In this document: piece after piece, positions 13,631 to 25,383 of the stretch
Layout: each line of letters opens with the position of its first letter
Position numbering within the stretch: position 1 is the first letter of the stretch
Assembly (NCBI GenBank): GCA_015698045.1
Contig: BLAL01000261.1
Span: 682,001-746,000, forward strand
DNA length: 64,000 bases
Reading direction: 5' to 3'
Origin: Rhizophagus clarus
Taxonomy: Eukaryota; Glomeromycota; Glomeromycetes; Glomerales; Glomeraceae
Notes under the pieces: model-generated
Told to the model about the DNA's origin: nothing
What the model saw: only the letters and a program-made list of their open reading frames with translations
Database searches by the model: none
Translations under genes and position numbers: made by a program

Positions 13631-16600
13631 ATGGACGACTACCTTACCTTAAATGAGTTGGGAAATGGTTCATTCGGCACAGTTGTACAGGCAAAACACA
13701 GCCAGACTGGTCAAGTGGTAAGTCTTATAGAATTTTACTCAATATTTTTTACATGAAGTATTTTTTTAAGACCATTTTTCGTCAAATGGTTTTAAAGAAG
13801 TATTTTTAGCGATAATAAAATTAAATGAAATGAGAACTACCCATTTTGTATATTTTTAAGCCTTAGCAAAAGTTCTTGAAGAGATTAAGAAAGTCAATAG
13901 TAGAATAATTATATAAAATAATTTATTATAAGAGCTGTTTATATATTTTAATTTTCTTTCTTTGTGTAACATAAAGGTGGCCATCAAAAGAATGAAAAAG
14001 AAGTTTTCTTCGTGGGATAAAGTGTGTGAACTACGCGAATTCAAGGTATTACTGGAAGATGGATTTTTTTTAACGATCTAATTTCTATCGTCTTTTTCGT
14101 TTTGCAATTTTTATTTTTTTTTAGATTCATGCCATCCACGTGATTTTAACATAATTTTGTTAATTAATTTGGAAATTGGGTAATAATAAAGGCCCTAAGA
14201 ACCCTACCATCCCACCCAAGTATCATTTCTTTATTAGAAGCTTTTCTTGTACCTCAAACTCGAGAATTATATTTCGTTTTTGAATATATGGAAGGTAATC
14301 TTTATCAATTAATAAAAGATAGAAGAGGAAAAAAGTTGAATGAAAGCAATGTAAAATCTATCATGTAAAGTTTTATCTTATTTTTGTTTAATCGAATTTC
14401 AAAAATTATATATACATACATATATAACTAATTTTTTTTGTTAATTACTAATTTATAGATTTCAAATACTCGAAGGACTTTATTTTATTCATTCATACGG
14501 AATTTTTCATCGTGATATGAAACCGGAAAATATCCTAATATCAACTCAAAAAAAAAAAACATGCGAATATGATGTAGATAATAATTCTAATACTAAAAAT
14601 AATTGTTCAGGCGAGATAAATGATGAATTTGAGTATATAGTAAAAGTTGGTGATTTTGGTTTAGCGAGAGAGATAAAATCGAAACCTCCATACACAGACT
14701 ATGTTAGTACAAGATGGTAAGAAAATTCTTAAAGGTGCGTGTTTAAACTGCTATTTACATATGGAGTATTTTTGATGACCCTTTTTTTTTTTTTAAAAAA
14801 AAAAAACAATATTTTAGGTATCGTGCACCAGAAGTACTTTTACGGTCTAATTCTTATTCTTCACCAATAGACTTGTGGGCAGTTGGAACTATTTTAGCAG
14901 AATTGTTTACTCTAAATCCTTTATTTCCCGGATATAGTGAAATAGATCAACTATATACAATTTCTAAAGTATTAGGAAGTCCAAATGTTAAATCAGAACT
15001 TGCTGTGCAAGTTGATGGGATTGGTGGAGGAGAATGGAAAGAAGGTGTTAAACTAGCAAAAACAATGGGATTTTCTTTTCCGCAGGTAAAAATATATGTA
15101 TATTATTAATCTCTATTTAAATTTACACTATTTACAAGTTCATATCATATGAAAATAAATATTGAATCAATTAATAACTCATTTTCAACTATTAGACACC
15201 CCCACAACCTTTATCAAATATGTTCTCTCAATCAACTCCACGGTATTTTCTTGAATTTCTTTCACATCTTTTGCGTTATGATCCAAAACAACGTCTCACT
15301 GCGTTGGATGCTCTCAAACACCCATACTTTACTGAAAGTAACTTAATATTTACACCGATTAATGAGTTAGAGGAAATTAATCTAAATAAGAGAATGGAAA
15401 AAAAGAGAAAAAATGATAATTTTTTGTTCAGAAAAGGGAATATATCTCCAGGAGATAAAAAGAACAATAATCGTTATGTATGGACTAAGGTAACAGATGG
15501 ACAAAACAAAGATATAGTTGAACTATTTAACAGTGGGACTGCATCAAATTTGCGACCTTTGGATATTGAGGCTGCAAATAGCATTAGACGAGAGGAATTT
15601 GTACTTCCTACCATTAAAGCTATTAGTCCGCTTAGAACGTCTCAAGATAATTTTGGAGATAAGATGGAATTTATAGAACAAAGTATAATTAAAAGTCATT
15701 TAATAAGAGAGCATGGAACAATAATAGAAGAATATGAGCATGAGGATATTTCTTCGATAAGCAGGCCTCATACAGCACACTGTAATGGACATGTTGAACA
15801 ATCTTTCGGAAGAAAATCTATAATAGAAAGCGCTAAACCAATTCCTATATCGCGTGGTAGACAAGGACATGGTTTTAATGGAGATATTTCTTTAAGACAT
15901 AAATCAAATTTAAGTAGATCATTTCAATTTCCGCCCGTACATAAAAGAGACCGTTCTAACGTAACAAGTGAAATAGATCAAATGATAAAAGAGATTGAAA
16001 GGATGAATCAAGGAATTGATTCGTCAAAAAGTGATTGTATTTCGCCTATATCACCAAAGGCTGTTGATTTACGAAGATATCAACTTCCAGATGATGTTAT
16101 GAAGTTTTTTGGAGCTATGGATGACTCATCGCCTGTTCTAAGGAGATCCTGTAGTAGTAGATCGAGAGATTTTATGAAAGTTCATAGACGATATTCTTCA
16201 GTGTCTGCTACACAAGAAATGTCACCTACATCTTTGACTTTTGATTTCCAGCATCAAAAAAAACCGTCTGTCGCTTCAAGTCAAGACCATTCGAGGAATG
16301 ATAGTGGATTTTCTACCAACAGTACTAATAATACATCTTTGGAAAATGAGAAGGAAATAACATCATATGCAACTAAAGTTTATGGCCAACATTTAAAAAC
16401 CTGGCAACAAATATGTCAAGAAAATGAGATATCATCGCATGATTCTCCTCTTGATGATGATAGCTTTGGGTAATTAATTGAGTTGAAATGATCTGTTACA
16501 TTTTTAATTTACAATAATTTACAAAGCTTTTTATTATTTTGCAGTAAGATGATAAACGATTCTTTCAAATCGCCGGTAATTCCTGAATTTCGGGTTAGCG

Positions 16601-17085
16601 ATATTTCAAGTAATGATATATCACAATATAAACAAGAGTCTCCAACATCAGCAAGCAATAGCTTCTTTTCTAATTTAAAGGCGGCAGTGAAATCACATGC
16701 AGTTTCGCCTACAAAAAGATATGGAATTTTCAGTTCCAATCATGAAAGTACATCAACATCAATAACTCAACAATCGACATTAAAATTACAGCCACGTATA
16801 CAGCGTAGTAAAAGTAATTCAAGTGCAAAAGAAACTAAAAAAATTAAATCAGCTTTAACAAAAAAACGTTCATTTATCTTTGATGCAACATCAAGTGCTA
16901 ATTCATTATTTTCTTTAAAGGATGATAATACAATGAAAGGGTCATCATCCGAGTCAAAACGGGCTAATTTGGTTAGGGGTACAGGTGGAGAAAAGAAAGA
17001 TAAAAAGCTTTCTAGTTCTCCTGGATTATTTGCCACACTAGGAGCAAAATTCCCTGGTGGTAAAGGAGGAGGTTTTGGGGGTTAA
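13631..17085 (+). CDS. Ime2/MAK/Crk1-type (RCK family) protein kinase
   Basis: Ser/Thr kinase of the group including yeast Ime2, fungal Crk1 and animal MAK/ICK, which link nutrient or mating signals to differentiation. Seven exons: 13631-13717, 13977-14045, 14192-14364, 14459-14716, 14818-15085, 15196-16469, 16545-17085; 889 aa. Kinase domain residues 1 to about 310: GNGSFG loop, [10 protein letters not shown] with a catalytic Lys, [34 protein letters not shown] and the TDY activation motif just before VSTRWYRAPE, as in the MAPK-like RCK kinases. There is a 30-residue Asn/Lys/Cys-rich insert between the HRD and DFG motifs (about 14540-14640). The long tail is Ser/Asn-rich and unstructured, with a Gly-rich end ([12 protein letters not shown]). 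The exon 6 donor at 16470 overrides the apparent stop at 16471-16473; exon 7 restores frame. Confidence 0.9.
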
Positions 17086-17861
17086 TTTATTCATTAACAT
17101 CATATTAGTCGGAAAATAGTCGAAGGGTTGATTTGAACATTCTTATAACAGGATAAGATAGAATGAGTAGGTACAACAATAAATTTAGACAAAACTTTCT
17201 GGATAATAACATGTTATACGATCAAATTGAAATCATAATTTTCTTTAGACATTTGTAAAATACAATAAAATTTCCACATATAACTCCTAACAAATTAATA
17301 TTGAATACAATACTTGAAATCGAAAACCTGGAAATTTTAATTTATATGGTATATAAAAAAGTTTGGCAATCGAATACTATTAAATAATTGGACGAAAATT
17401 TGAAAATTCATTTATCATGCTAACATATACTTTTTTCTTTGCACTGCATTAAACGCGTGGAACTAACCACTGGAGGTAGAGTTTCTTGTTTTTTTTGCTG
17501 CAATATCCAACGAATAAAGATTCTCGTGGGCATTGCATTTCTATTTTTAGACAAATATAGATTTTATTCACGCCAGCTTGCATCACTTATAAATCTCGAT
17601 ACAAATTTTTTTTTTAATTTTTGATTAGCAATATACATAATATATATCGGTGAGTTTCCGGCTGTAGGTTATCTTAAATTTTCTCCGATAAAGCAATAAA
17701 GGTGTCTTTATATTGTCAATTTTTTCTGTGACACAAACATTGGAGTTCTTCTGGCTCACCATATATCACAGCCGTTTGGTTTTTTTAGAGGACAATCTTT
17801 TTTTTTCACTTACTCTTTTTCATCTCGAGATCTATTAATTTATTAGAATCTTCATATAACC
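17086..17861. other. intergenic region, no gene seen
   Basis: Spacer between the kinase stop and the EB1 start. An ORF at 17439-17624 has no recognisable composition and is probably chance. Polypyrimidine-rich sequence just upstream of 17862 fits a promoter or 5' leader. Confidence 0.5.
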
Positions 17862-19032
17862 ATGAGTGAATCACGAACAGAACTACTCGCGTGGATGAAC
17901 GACTTGTTACAAATCAGCTATACAAAAGTTGAACAATGTGGAACGGGTAAGTAAACATATTTCGGACGTTTTTACCAATCAACATCTAGTACGCTGTGTA
18001 TTAAGTTGTTTTAAAATACTGACATATTTTCCTATTGCTTTTAAAAACTTTATTCCAATAGGCGCAGCTCACTGCCAAATAATTGATTCAATATTCGGTA
18101 AAATATTTATCACATTTATCTTATGTCGATTTGATGACTTTCTAATATATATCATTTTATTTAGGGGATGTACAAATGCAGAAGGTTAAATTTAACGCAA
18201 AACATGAATATGAGTATGTTGCTAATTTCAAAGTATTGCAGGCGGCTTTTGACAAACACAAAGTCGACAAGGTAAAAAAAAAAAAAAAAAAAGAAGAGGG
18301 AATTAATGGAAATTGTTTTGTTTTACGAGATTTTCCTTATCTAATCTACCAAACATAATAGATAATCCCTATCGAGCGTCTTACTAAATGTAAATTCCAA
18401 GATAATCTTGAATTCTTGCAGTGGATGAAGAAATATTGGGATACTTATTATCCCGGTGGACCCTATGATGCCCAAGCAAGACGTAGCGGTGGTGGTGCAG
18501 GCGTTGTAAAATCAGTGTCTGGTGGAGGTGCCACTAGAACCATGCCGAAAAGAACCGCTGCTAGCACAGCAGCAGGTGAGTTAAATAGTAATCTTTTTAA
18601 GGAAAATTTTTGGATGAGTTAATATAGAGAACTATATTGAATCTCTTTATTCGTATTATATAGGACGAATGCCATCTACAGGATTACATCATGACACCAA
18701 TCAATCAGCTTCAATGGTGATCGAATTAAACAAACAAGTTGATGAACTCAAGGTTACTGTAGATGGTCTTGAGAAGGAACGTGATTTTTATTTTGGAAAA
18801 CTTAGAGATATCGAAATCTTGGTCCAACAACAAATTGATGTTGAACCTGAAAATCAATTATTGAAAGAAATTCAGACCATTCTTTACAGCACAGAAGTAT
18901 GCAATAGGATTTTTACTTTTGTTAAGTTAATCTTGTTTAATAATACCTTATATATTTTTTTTTTAGGATGGATTTGAAGTTCCACCGGAAGGACCAGTCG
19001 AAGGAGAGGCATATGACGAGGAAACTTTTTAA
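17862..19032 (+). CDS. EB1-family microtubule plus-end protein (Mal3/Bim1)
   Basis: Tracks growing microtubule plus ends and recruits partners. Six exons: 17862-17946, 18062-18097, 18165-18271, 18362-18575, 18664-18896, 18967-19032; 246 aa, usual for the family. The N-terminal calponin-homology domain (residues about 1-125) has ELLAWMNDLLQISYTKVEQC, GAAHCQIIDSIFG, VKFNAKHEYEYVANFKVLQ and FLQWMKKYWDTYYPGG. A Gly/Ser/Arg linker follows. The C-terminal EB homology coiled coil carries the signature ERDFYFGKLRDIEILVQ, and the end is acidic (GEAYDEETF), comparable to the EEY/F tails of animal EB1 but without a terminal tyrosine. All junctions keep frame. Confidence 0.95.
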
Positions 19033-19544
19033 TTTTCTATCAAAATCATATATTATATATATATATATATATATATAGAAAAACCTTAAACACCACTATT
19101 TTTTTCACTATTTTTTTTTTTTTTTTTACAAAAAAAAAATGATGATAAATGAAACATAATTGTGTGAATTAGTACTTTTCTTGAAATTATTTCATTATTT
19201 TCAAATGTAGTTTTACGATTGTTTTTTTTAGTTGACGTAAAAGCAAAGTTTAAAAAAAAATTTTTTTTTTAATTTTTTAAAGGATCGAAAAAAAAGAAAA
19301 AAGGAAGAAAAATAAATTAAAAACACATCATTATTTAATTACAGTATATGACTATGATTCACATATCGCATAATGACTATCAGTAAATGTCGGATTATTA
19401 TTGGCTAAAATTTTAATAACCAATCAAAATTTGATTGATAACCCGAATATAAAATTGGAAAATTGAGCTACCTTTTGTTTTTTAGGCTCTTTAACCTATT
19501 ATTGAATATTTCTCTACTATTTCAATTAATTAAATTAATAATCT
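19033..19544. other. EB1-DPM2 spacer with AT microsatellite
   Basis: Holds a (AT)n microsatellite at about 19050-19077 and complementary A9 and T10 tracts at about 19252-19270. No gene is seen. Confidence 0.55.
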
Positions 19545-19958
19545 ATGGTTTGTGATGAAATAATTCTTTATTGGTTTGTTTTTAAGTTCGATTATATTCT
19601 TATATTACATATTATCCAGGCATCAAGTGATAAAGCGGTTGGAGCTACGTTGCTTTTAACTTCTGTAGCATTATTTTTATATTATACCATATGGGCATTA
19701 ATCATGGTAATGTAATTAATGAATTAATGTAATACTAGATTATTATTTAAAGAAAATCTTTTAACACTGTTATATTTTTTACATTTATAGCCATTTGTTG
19801 ATGATGGACATCCATTACATGAATATTTTCCCGATAGATCATACGCAATAAGAATACCTGTCGTATTATTACTTTTTGGTCTTACCGTAGTATTCACATT
19901 CTTAGCCTTAGTAATGATAAAAAGTAATGGCGCAAAGAAAAATGTTAAAAAAGCTTAA
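19545..19958 (+). CDS. DPM2: DPM2, dolichol-phosphate mannosyltransferase regulatory subunit
   Basis: Small ER membrane protein that stabilises the catalytic Dpm1 subunit and so supplies dolichol-P-mannose for GPI anchors and glycosylation. Preferred model: ATG at 19545-19547 directly followed by an intron (19548-19619), then exons 19620-19706 and 19791-19958, giving 85 aa, almost exactly the length of human DPM2 (84). It reads MASSDKAVGATLLLTSV, a first membrane helix with YYTIWALIMPF, the signature PLHEYFPDRSYAIRIPV, and a second helix before a Lys-rich tail (KNVKKA). Without the first intron the frame stays open and would give 109 aa with an unrelated hydrophobic extension, which I consider less likely. 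Confidence 0.85.
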
Positions 19959-20696
19959 AAACCGTCTTTCTTTTCATTTTATTTTATTTTTAGAAGTTAA
20001 TATTGTCAGTTATAATGAAGTAATATATGTTAAAATATGGTAATATTGAAATGATCGGATATTTGAATATAGAACTCAATAATATTATAATAATTTTCTA
20101 TCGACTAATGTATTTCTAAATCTAATTACTTTTAAAAAAAAATTTCTTTTTTTTTCATAATTTCTAAATAAATATTTTATAATTGTATGTTGGAAGTATA
20201 ATTAAAAGAGATCTTTAGTTTATTATAAACATTTACAGTTTGTAAATTCATAATCTAGAATTATAATACAATCGGTAATACCCCAGATCACTTTCGTAAA
20301 TGGCGAAAAAAAATCCTTAATACTAATTAGTTACCAGATGATAAAGAAATGTATTTTCTTACACAATAAGAACTTCGTTGGCAGCTAGTCTTATTTATAA
20401 TAAATTCGGTAGCAGAACCATCCAGTTTAAATTACTTAATTGATATGCAATCTGTACTACACGAATTATCTGAGCAAGTATGCCAACTTTATTTATGAAT
20501 TATCAATTTGATAATCCTGTCGTTCGTCAATTTTTAGATGAAAATTGTAAACAAAATTATTCTTTACTTAAATATTACATTAAAACCCATTTTTCAGTAT
20601 TGCAATTGTTTCTCATTTACATACCTTTTTACTTACATAAAATAATCATATTGAGCTTAACTTTATATTACACATATACTATTTAATCACTTTCTC
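19959..20696. other. convergent spacer, no gene seen
   Basis: Spacer between DPM2 and the convergent Rxt2-like gene. Only short chance ORFs (for example 20480-20686) are present. It is expected to contain both 3' ends. Confidence 0.5.
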
Positions 20697-23159
20697 TTAA
20701 GCTTCTCGTTCTTTTTCCTTCTCTTTTTCTCTCTCTTTTTCCTTATCTTTGTGCAGATGTTTCTTTAGTGGTGTGCTAGTTTTGTCATTATTCTTTTCTT
20801 CCTTTTTACGATGTTTATCAATTTCACACAATCTTCTATATATCATATTCTTTTGTCGTATAGCTTTCAAAACACCTTCCCTTGTCTCGTTGTAACGTCT
20901 TAATATCTCATTGCTATTTTCAAGTTGTTCTTGTAATTGCTCGCGTACCATAATTAAATTTTCTAACCCTTGATCCTTAGCTTCCTGAGCTCTCTTTCCT
21001 TTACTTCGATCATTCCCTTGTAAACCTACATTGAGAACTCCAAAATTTTTTCCTCCTTCTACCTCTTCAGCCTTAAACACACGTGTACTAACTGTTTCCG
21101 GTGGAGGGTTCAGTCGGAAATCGAGTTCTTGATACATATCATCATCCCCTTGCAATACTATCATTAATCTACTTATCTTCTTATTAAATTCATGTTCCTT
21201 CTCAATTCTTTCCATTAATTCGTTCGCTAAAGATTCTAGATGTTTGCTTTTAAGTATGCGTCGATAATGTGATTTACGTACAGCATCTTCAGGCTTTTCT
21301 AATGGGCCAAGAATATCTTCTACATTAATATCTTTGTATGGGTTGTCATCAGGATCACCTTCAAATTCCGTAGCTTGATCTGTTGCTTCTTTATTTTCTC
21401 GGTAAATAATAGGTCGTCTCGTACCATTAGGAATTTCGACTTCCTCTTTATCCTCAACATATCCGTATGGCGCTCTTAATTTGACCCCACTATCCAAAGC
21501 TTCAGCTCGATGTTTCATTTTGTGCCCTCTGTTATGCGGTACTAATCCTATATCTTGTTCTCTTGATATACTTTCATCATTCATTCCACGTGTCATAGAA
21601 TTATCAAGTGACATAGGCCCCGAGTATCTAGCGCGGTGATGAATGTAATGACTACCTTCACCAGGATTAATATGCATATTATTCATTGTGGCATATTGTG
21701 CATTAAGACCATATCGATGCGGATCCTCTCTAGATCTTGAAGACATGTAAAGCACCTGTGCTGCTTCTGTAATTTCTGCCCTTGATTGCTGACTTGCTGT
21801 TAATTGAGTTGATTGATGTATACTTTTCTGGGAATTATGATGTCCGTTTTTGTGCGATCTATGAGAAGATTTTGTGGATGAATGTAAAGGTTTTGGTGAA
21901 GCCTGTGAAGTTTTTATACTAGCTTGTGAAATTATTGGCGAATTTGGCTTTTGGCTAATTCTCTGAGCAGGTTGTATTGGTGCATGTTGTTGTGGTAATA
22001 ATTTAGGATTGTTACGAATACTATTAGTAAGTTGCACGCTTTGCGAAATTAACGGCTGAGGCGCGTCTGAAACATAGGACTGAGATGAAGTACGACTAGG
22101 TGTGTGAGAGATAGGCTGAATTCCCTGCATTGCTTGTGGTCCCGATTCTTGCATAGAACGTTGACCTTCAGTAGGACGTAAAGCAGCATGCGGAATAGGT
22201 GTCATCTTTGAAGGCGTTTCTTGAATAGAAGAACGTTCACGATGTAATGAAAGTTGCTGTACACCTTGTGTTAATGTAGAAGTAGAAGATGGTCTAGTAT
22301 CATGCACGACCATCGGATTCGCTAACTGCGGACGTGTTGTTCTGGATGAAGCTGACTGCAAATCCGAATGAGATGATGATAATCTAGGTGATAGATGAGG
22401 TTGCATACTCTGAGGAGGTAACATTGTAGGGTTTGATTGTTGAGATGTATGGTGTAGTGGCGGATTGTAGGTATGTGGAAGAGTTGGCATATTTACACTA
22501 CTTTGGTGACTCGACTGTTGTGGAGGTAAGTTCATTCTACCAGAACTCATAGGAGGTGGTCTAACACTTACATTTGTACCGGAGACGGATCTATAATTAC
22601 TTGTTTGATCCACAACAGGAGGATACATCGGATTTGAATAAAACGATGCCTGAGGCGATTGTCTTATTCCTTGAGGGACCCGAGAATTCGGTGAGATAGG
22701 AAGTTGCTGGCCCGAAACATTTTGATAAGTTGGAACTCCTGCTGTTGGCATTATGGGTGAAGATTGAGTAGACTGCTTCAAAACAGGAGCGGGTGGTTGA
22801 CGAGACAATCTAGGAGAAACAGTCGTTCCCACTGACGGCGGTACTGACTGGCGCGATGTAGGATATATTCCTCTCCCAGCTAATAGTTGTGATTGTTCTT
22901 GTAATGGTAACATACCTGGGCCTGGGCCAACCTGTTGCATCCCAGGTGCAATCGACCTTTGGATCATCAAACCTGTATGATTTATATTGGTTTGTTGTAG
23001 GGAAGTTTGTGGATGATTCAAAGGGAAGTTTGGTCGCATTGGCAAACTTCCTTGAGGGATGACAGGCTGTTGAGGAGCGATTGACTGCCTGCGACCTGAA
23101 GAAGTAGGAGCTGACGCTGAGGTAGTTCCATTAGGATCTTTCATAACTAATTTCTTCAA
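20697..23159 (-). CDS. Rxt2-like protein (predicted Rpd3L histone deacetylase complex subunit)
   Basis: A single-exon 820-aa protein, unusual here because almost all neighbours have many introns. Residues 1 to about 560 are low-complexity, rich in Q, S, P and H, with many short polar repeats. Residues about 590-680 carry the only family-like block: NPYKDINVEDILGPLEKPED, then a Lys-rich stretch, LESLANELMERIEKEHEFNK and LMIVLQGDDD. This matches what I remember of the RXT2 N-terminal domain (a core of PL..P.D, then L...A.ELIE.E, then a short GD motif). Residues about 720-790 are a coiled coil (LIMVREQLQEQLENSNEILRR region), followed by a strongly charged KEKEREKEKEKE tail. Rxt2 would act in histone deacetylation. 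The identification rests on one domain by eye; another chromatin or splicing coiled-coil protein is possible. Confidence 0.55.
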   Translation of the reverse strand: MKKLVMKDPNGTTSASAPTSSGRRQSIAPQQPVIPQGSLPMRPNFPLNHPQTSLQQTNINHTGLMIQRSIAPGMQQVGPGPGMLPLQEQSQLLAGRGIYPTSRQSVPPSVGTTVSPRLSRQPPAPVLKQSTQSSPIMPTAGVPTYQNVSGQQLPISPNSRVPQGIRQSPQASFYSNPMYPPVVDQTSNYRSVSGTNVSVRPPPMSSGRMNLPPQQSSHQSSVNMPTLPHTYNPPLHHTSQQSNPTMLPPQSMQPHLSPRLSSSHSDLQSASSRTTRPQLANPMVVHDTRPSSTSTLTQGVQQLSLHRERSSIQETPSKMTPIPHAALRPTEGQRSMQESGPQAMQGIQPISHTPSRTSSQSYVSDAPQPLISQSVQLTNSIRNNPKLLPQQHAPIQPAQRISQKPNSPIISQASIKTSQASPKPLHSSTKSSHRSHKNGHHNSQKSIHQSTQLTASQQSRAEITEAAQVLYMSSRSREDPHRYGLNAQYATMNNMHINPGEGSHYIHHRARYSGPMSLDNSMTRGMNDESISREQDIGLVPHNRGHKMKHRAEALDSGVKLRAPYGYVEDKEEVEIPNGTRRPIIYRENKEATDQATEFEGDPDDNPYKDINVEDILGPLEKPEDAVRKSHYRRILKSKHLESLANELMERIEKEHEFNKKISRLMIVLQGDDDMYQELDFRLNPPPETVSTRVFKAEEVEGGKNFGVLNVGLQGNDRSKGKRAQEAKDQGLENLIMVREQLQEQLENSNEILRRYNETREGVLKAIRQKNMIYRRLCEIDKHRKKEEKNNDKTSTPLKKHLHKDKEKEREKEKEKEREA

Positions 23160-23495
23160 GAATAACGAGAAGACTAAAAAAAAAAACTACACGATATAAA
23201 ATTTTTTACAATTTTAAAAATCGGTTGTGCTCCGCAGTATTCGATTATCTTTTTTTAGACCAATAGTATATACATTTCGCTGATTTTCTTTACGGTTTCC
23301 TTAAATGATCTAAATGATGGGGAAGCGATTGTTAAAAAAAAAAAAAATTACCACTATGTATTACAAATTATTTGTCCATTTTAATTGGTTTCTTTAAATT
23401 AAAACCTAAATGATCAGATGATACACGCCCAAACGAAATTTTATAACTTATTTTCAAAATTTTAGTGTGCAATTAATTTAAAAATAAAAATAAAA
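23160..23495. promoter_or_regulatory. divergent promoter region Rxt2-like / Tra2-like
   Basis: 336 bases between the two divergent start codons, so a shared promoter region. A13 and A9 tracts occur at about 23335-23347 and 23178. No recognisable factor site. Confidence 0.45.
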
Positions 23496-24724
23496 ATGAG
23501 TGACGAAGGTAACTTTTACCTTTCCCTAATTTGTATCTCTCTATTTATTTTATTTTTAGGTAACCTTTTTTATTCTTTAATATAACAGCAAATAATTCTG
23601 ACAACTTTTCTCAGGACAATGACGATCGTCACAGGGATAGCAGTAGACATTCTGAAGAAAGGCTTCGCGATGATCGCGACGATAGGAGCCCACTTAGAAG
23701 TCCCAGGCATCATGACAGACGTAGTCCGTTAAGTCGTTCTCGTTCCAGATCTCCTCGTAGATCTAGGTCACCAAGTAGGGGGTAAGATTCAAAATAATTA
23801 ATAATACGATTTAATTAAATTCAGTATTTTGATTTTACAATTGAAATTTTACATTAGGGACGAAGAAAACTTAAATCCAGGGAATAATTTGTTTGTTACT
23901 GGATTATCCATGAGAACTGGCGATCGTGAATTGGAAGATATATTTTCAAAATATGGCAAGGTAAATAAATGTCAATATAAATATTTGTGGTGAATCATTA
24001 TCGTATATATCTATCTATGGTTTATTTATTTATTTACTTATTTTGAATTATCGTTGCTTTTTTTCTAATTGTTCATGTCTAAAATTTTTTTGAAGGTCTT
24101 AAAAGCTCAAATTATGTATGACCCACATACTAGAGATTCGCGTGGCTTCGGATTTGTTACAATGGAAACACTTGAAGAGGCTGAGGCAGCAAAAGAAGGA
24201 ATTAATGGTTCAGAAATCAATGGGCGAATTCTAACTGTGGAGAAAGTAGGTTATATTTTTCAAATGGATAATTTCATATCTATCGTTTTAAAAAAATTAA
24301 ATATTTATAATTTATGATTTTATTCTTAAAAGGCTCGTCGTTCAAGAGCAAGAACTCCAACACCTGGCCGCTATTATGGGCCACCGAAACGCAGAGGTAT
24401 GTTAACTAGGGCGATTGACATTTTTAATTTGATTTTGTAAAAAATAATATTTCTCATTCCATTATAGAACCTCGTAAAGTTGACAGATTTGACCCCAGAT
24501 ATGAATACAGCAGATCCTACGATCGTTATGAAAGACCACCACGTGGTTATGGACGTGATCCTTATTATGATCGTGCGTATGATAGACCTTATTATGATAG
24601 AGGATACGAAAGGGGATATGACCGTGCATACGACAGGACATATGACAGAGCTTATGATAGAGATAGACGACCTCCTCCACCTGCCCGATATGAACCTTAT
24701 CCGCGACCACGTTCTCCCTATTAA
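23496..24724 (+). CDS. Tra2-like SR splicing regulator (RS-RRM-RS)
   Basis: RNA-binding splicing factor of the transformer-2 type. Six exons: 23496-23508, 23589-23781, 23858-23960, 24096-24245, 24333-24396, 24468-24724; 259 aa. First comes an RS region (SPLSRSRSRSPRRSRSPSRG). The single RRM (about residues 73-150) has RNP2 NLFVTGLSM and RNP1 RGFGFVTM, plus the Tra2-type linker ARRSRARTPTPGRYYGPP just after it. The C-terminus is a long Tyr/Asp/Arg repeat region (YDRAYDRPYYDRGYERGYDR type), low-complexity and probably condensate-forming. The first coding exon is only 13 nt (MSDE). Overlapping ORFs on both strands at 24462-24749 are shadows of the Y/D/R repeat. Confidence 0.92.
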
Positions 24725-25346
24725 CCGTTTCTTTTCTTGGATTGTTTGATTATTTGGAATTTCTCTAGGATACTCCTCATTAGAAAAATCTAGTGTTTAT
24801 CATTTTATATATATATATATATATTTTTTTTTTTTAATCGCGTCCTCAGGTTTGAACAACAGTATACAACTTGAAAATACTTCAACGTAAATCAGCATTT
24901 CAGCTTAGCTTCATCAGAATCAACACAGGTCAACATTTTTTTCGACATGTACCTCAACTGGCAACTTAATTCAACACACAACAATAAACATCATATGCGT
25001 CGCATTCAGCATATTTCAGTTACTACTTCAATTCGTAATATTTTCAACGAGATCATATTTTCATCTGTTCAGCAAATGTTTTTTTTGTCAGTGGTTATTC
25101 TACGGACCGCAAATCCGGCATCAAATGTCAACGTATTGCAAAATGACGGAAAGGCTGATTAAATCGTTTAAAATTAAATAACCTTGAACCAGACGTAACA
25201 AAATTTATTTCAGGAAAAGTTGTTACCACGGCTTCATTATCATACAGGGAAGTAGGTAAAAAATCATTTTTAAAATTTAGTGTATTTTTATTACGAATTA
25301 TTTTCAGAAAATAAGGTACGTACTTTTAAGGTAAGTTTATACTTTC

Positions 25347-25383
<37 letters not shown>

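Noticed and set aside
24462-24749. Overlapping His- and Met/Asp-rich ORFs on both strands
   Set aside because: Shadows of the Tyr/Asp/Arg repeat of the Tra2-like gene.
24947-25162. 71-codon ORF downstream of the Tra2-like gene
   Set aside because: No motif and no splice or promoter context; composition is not distinctive.
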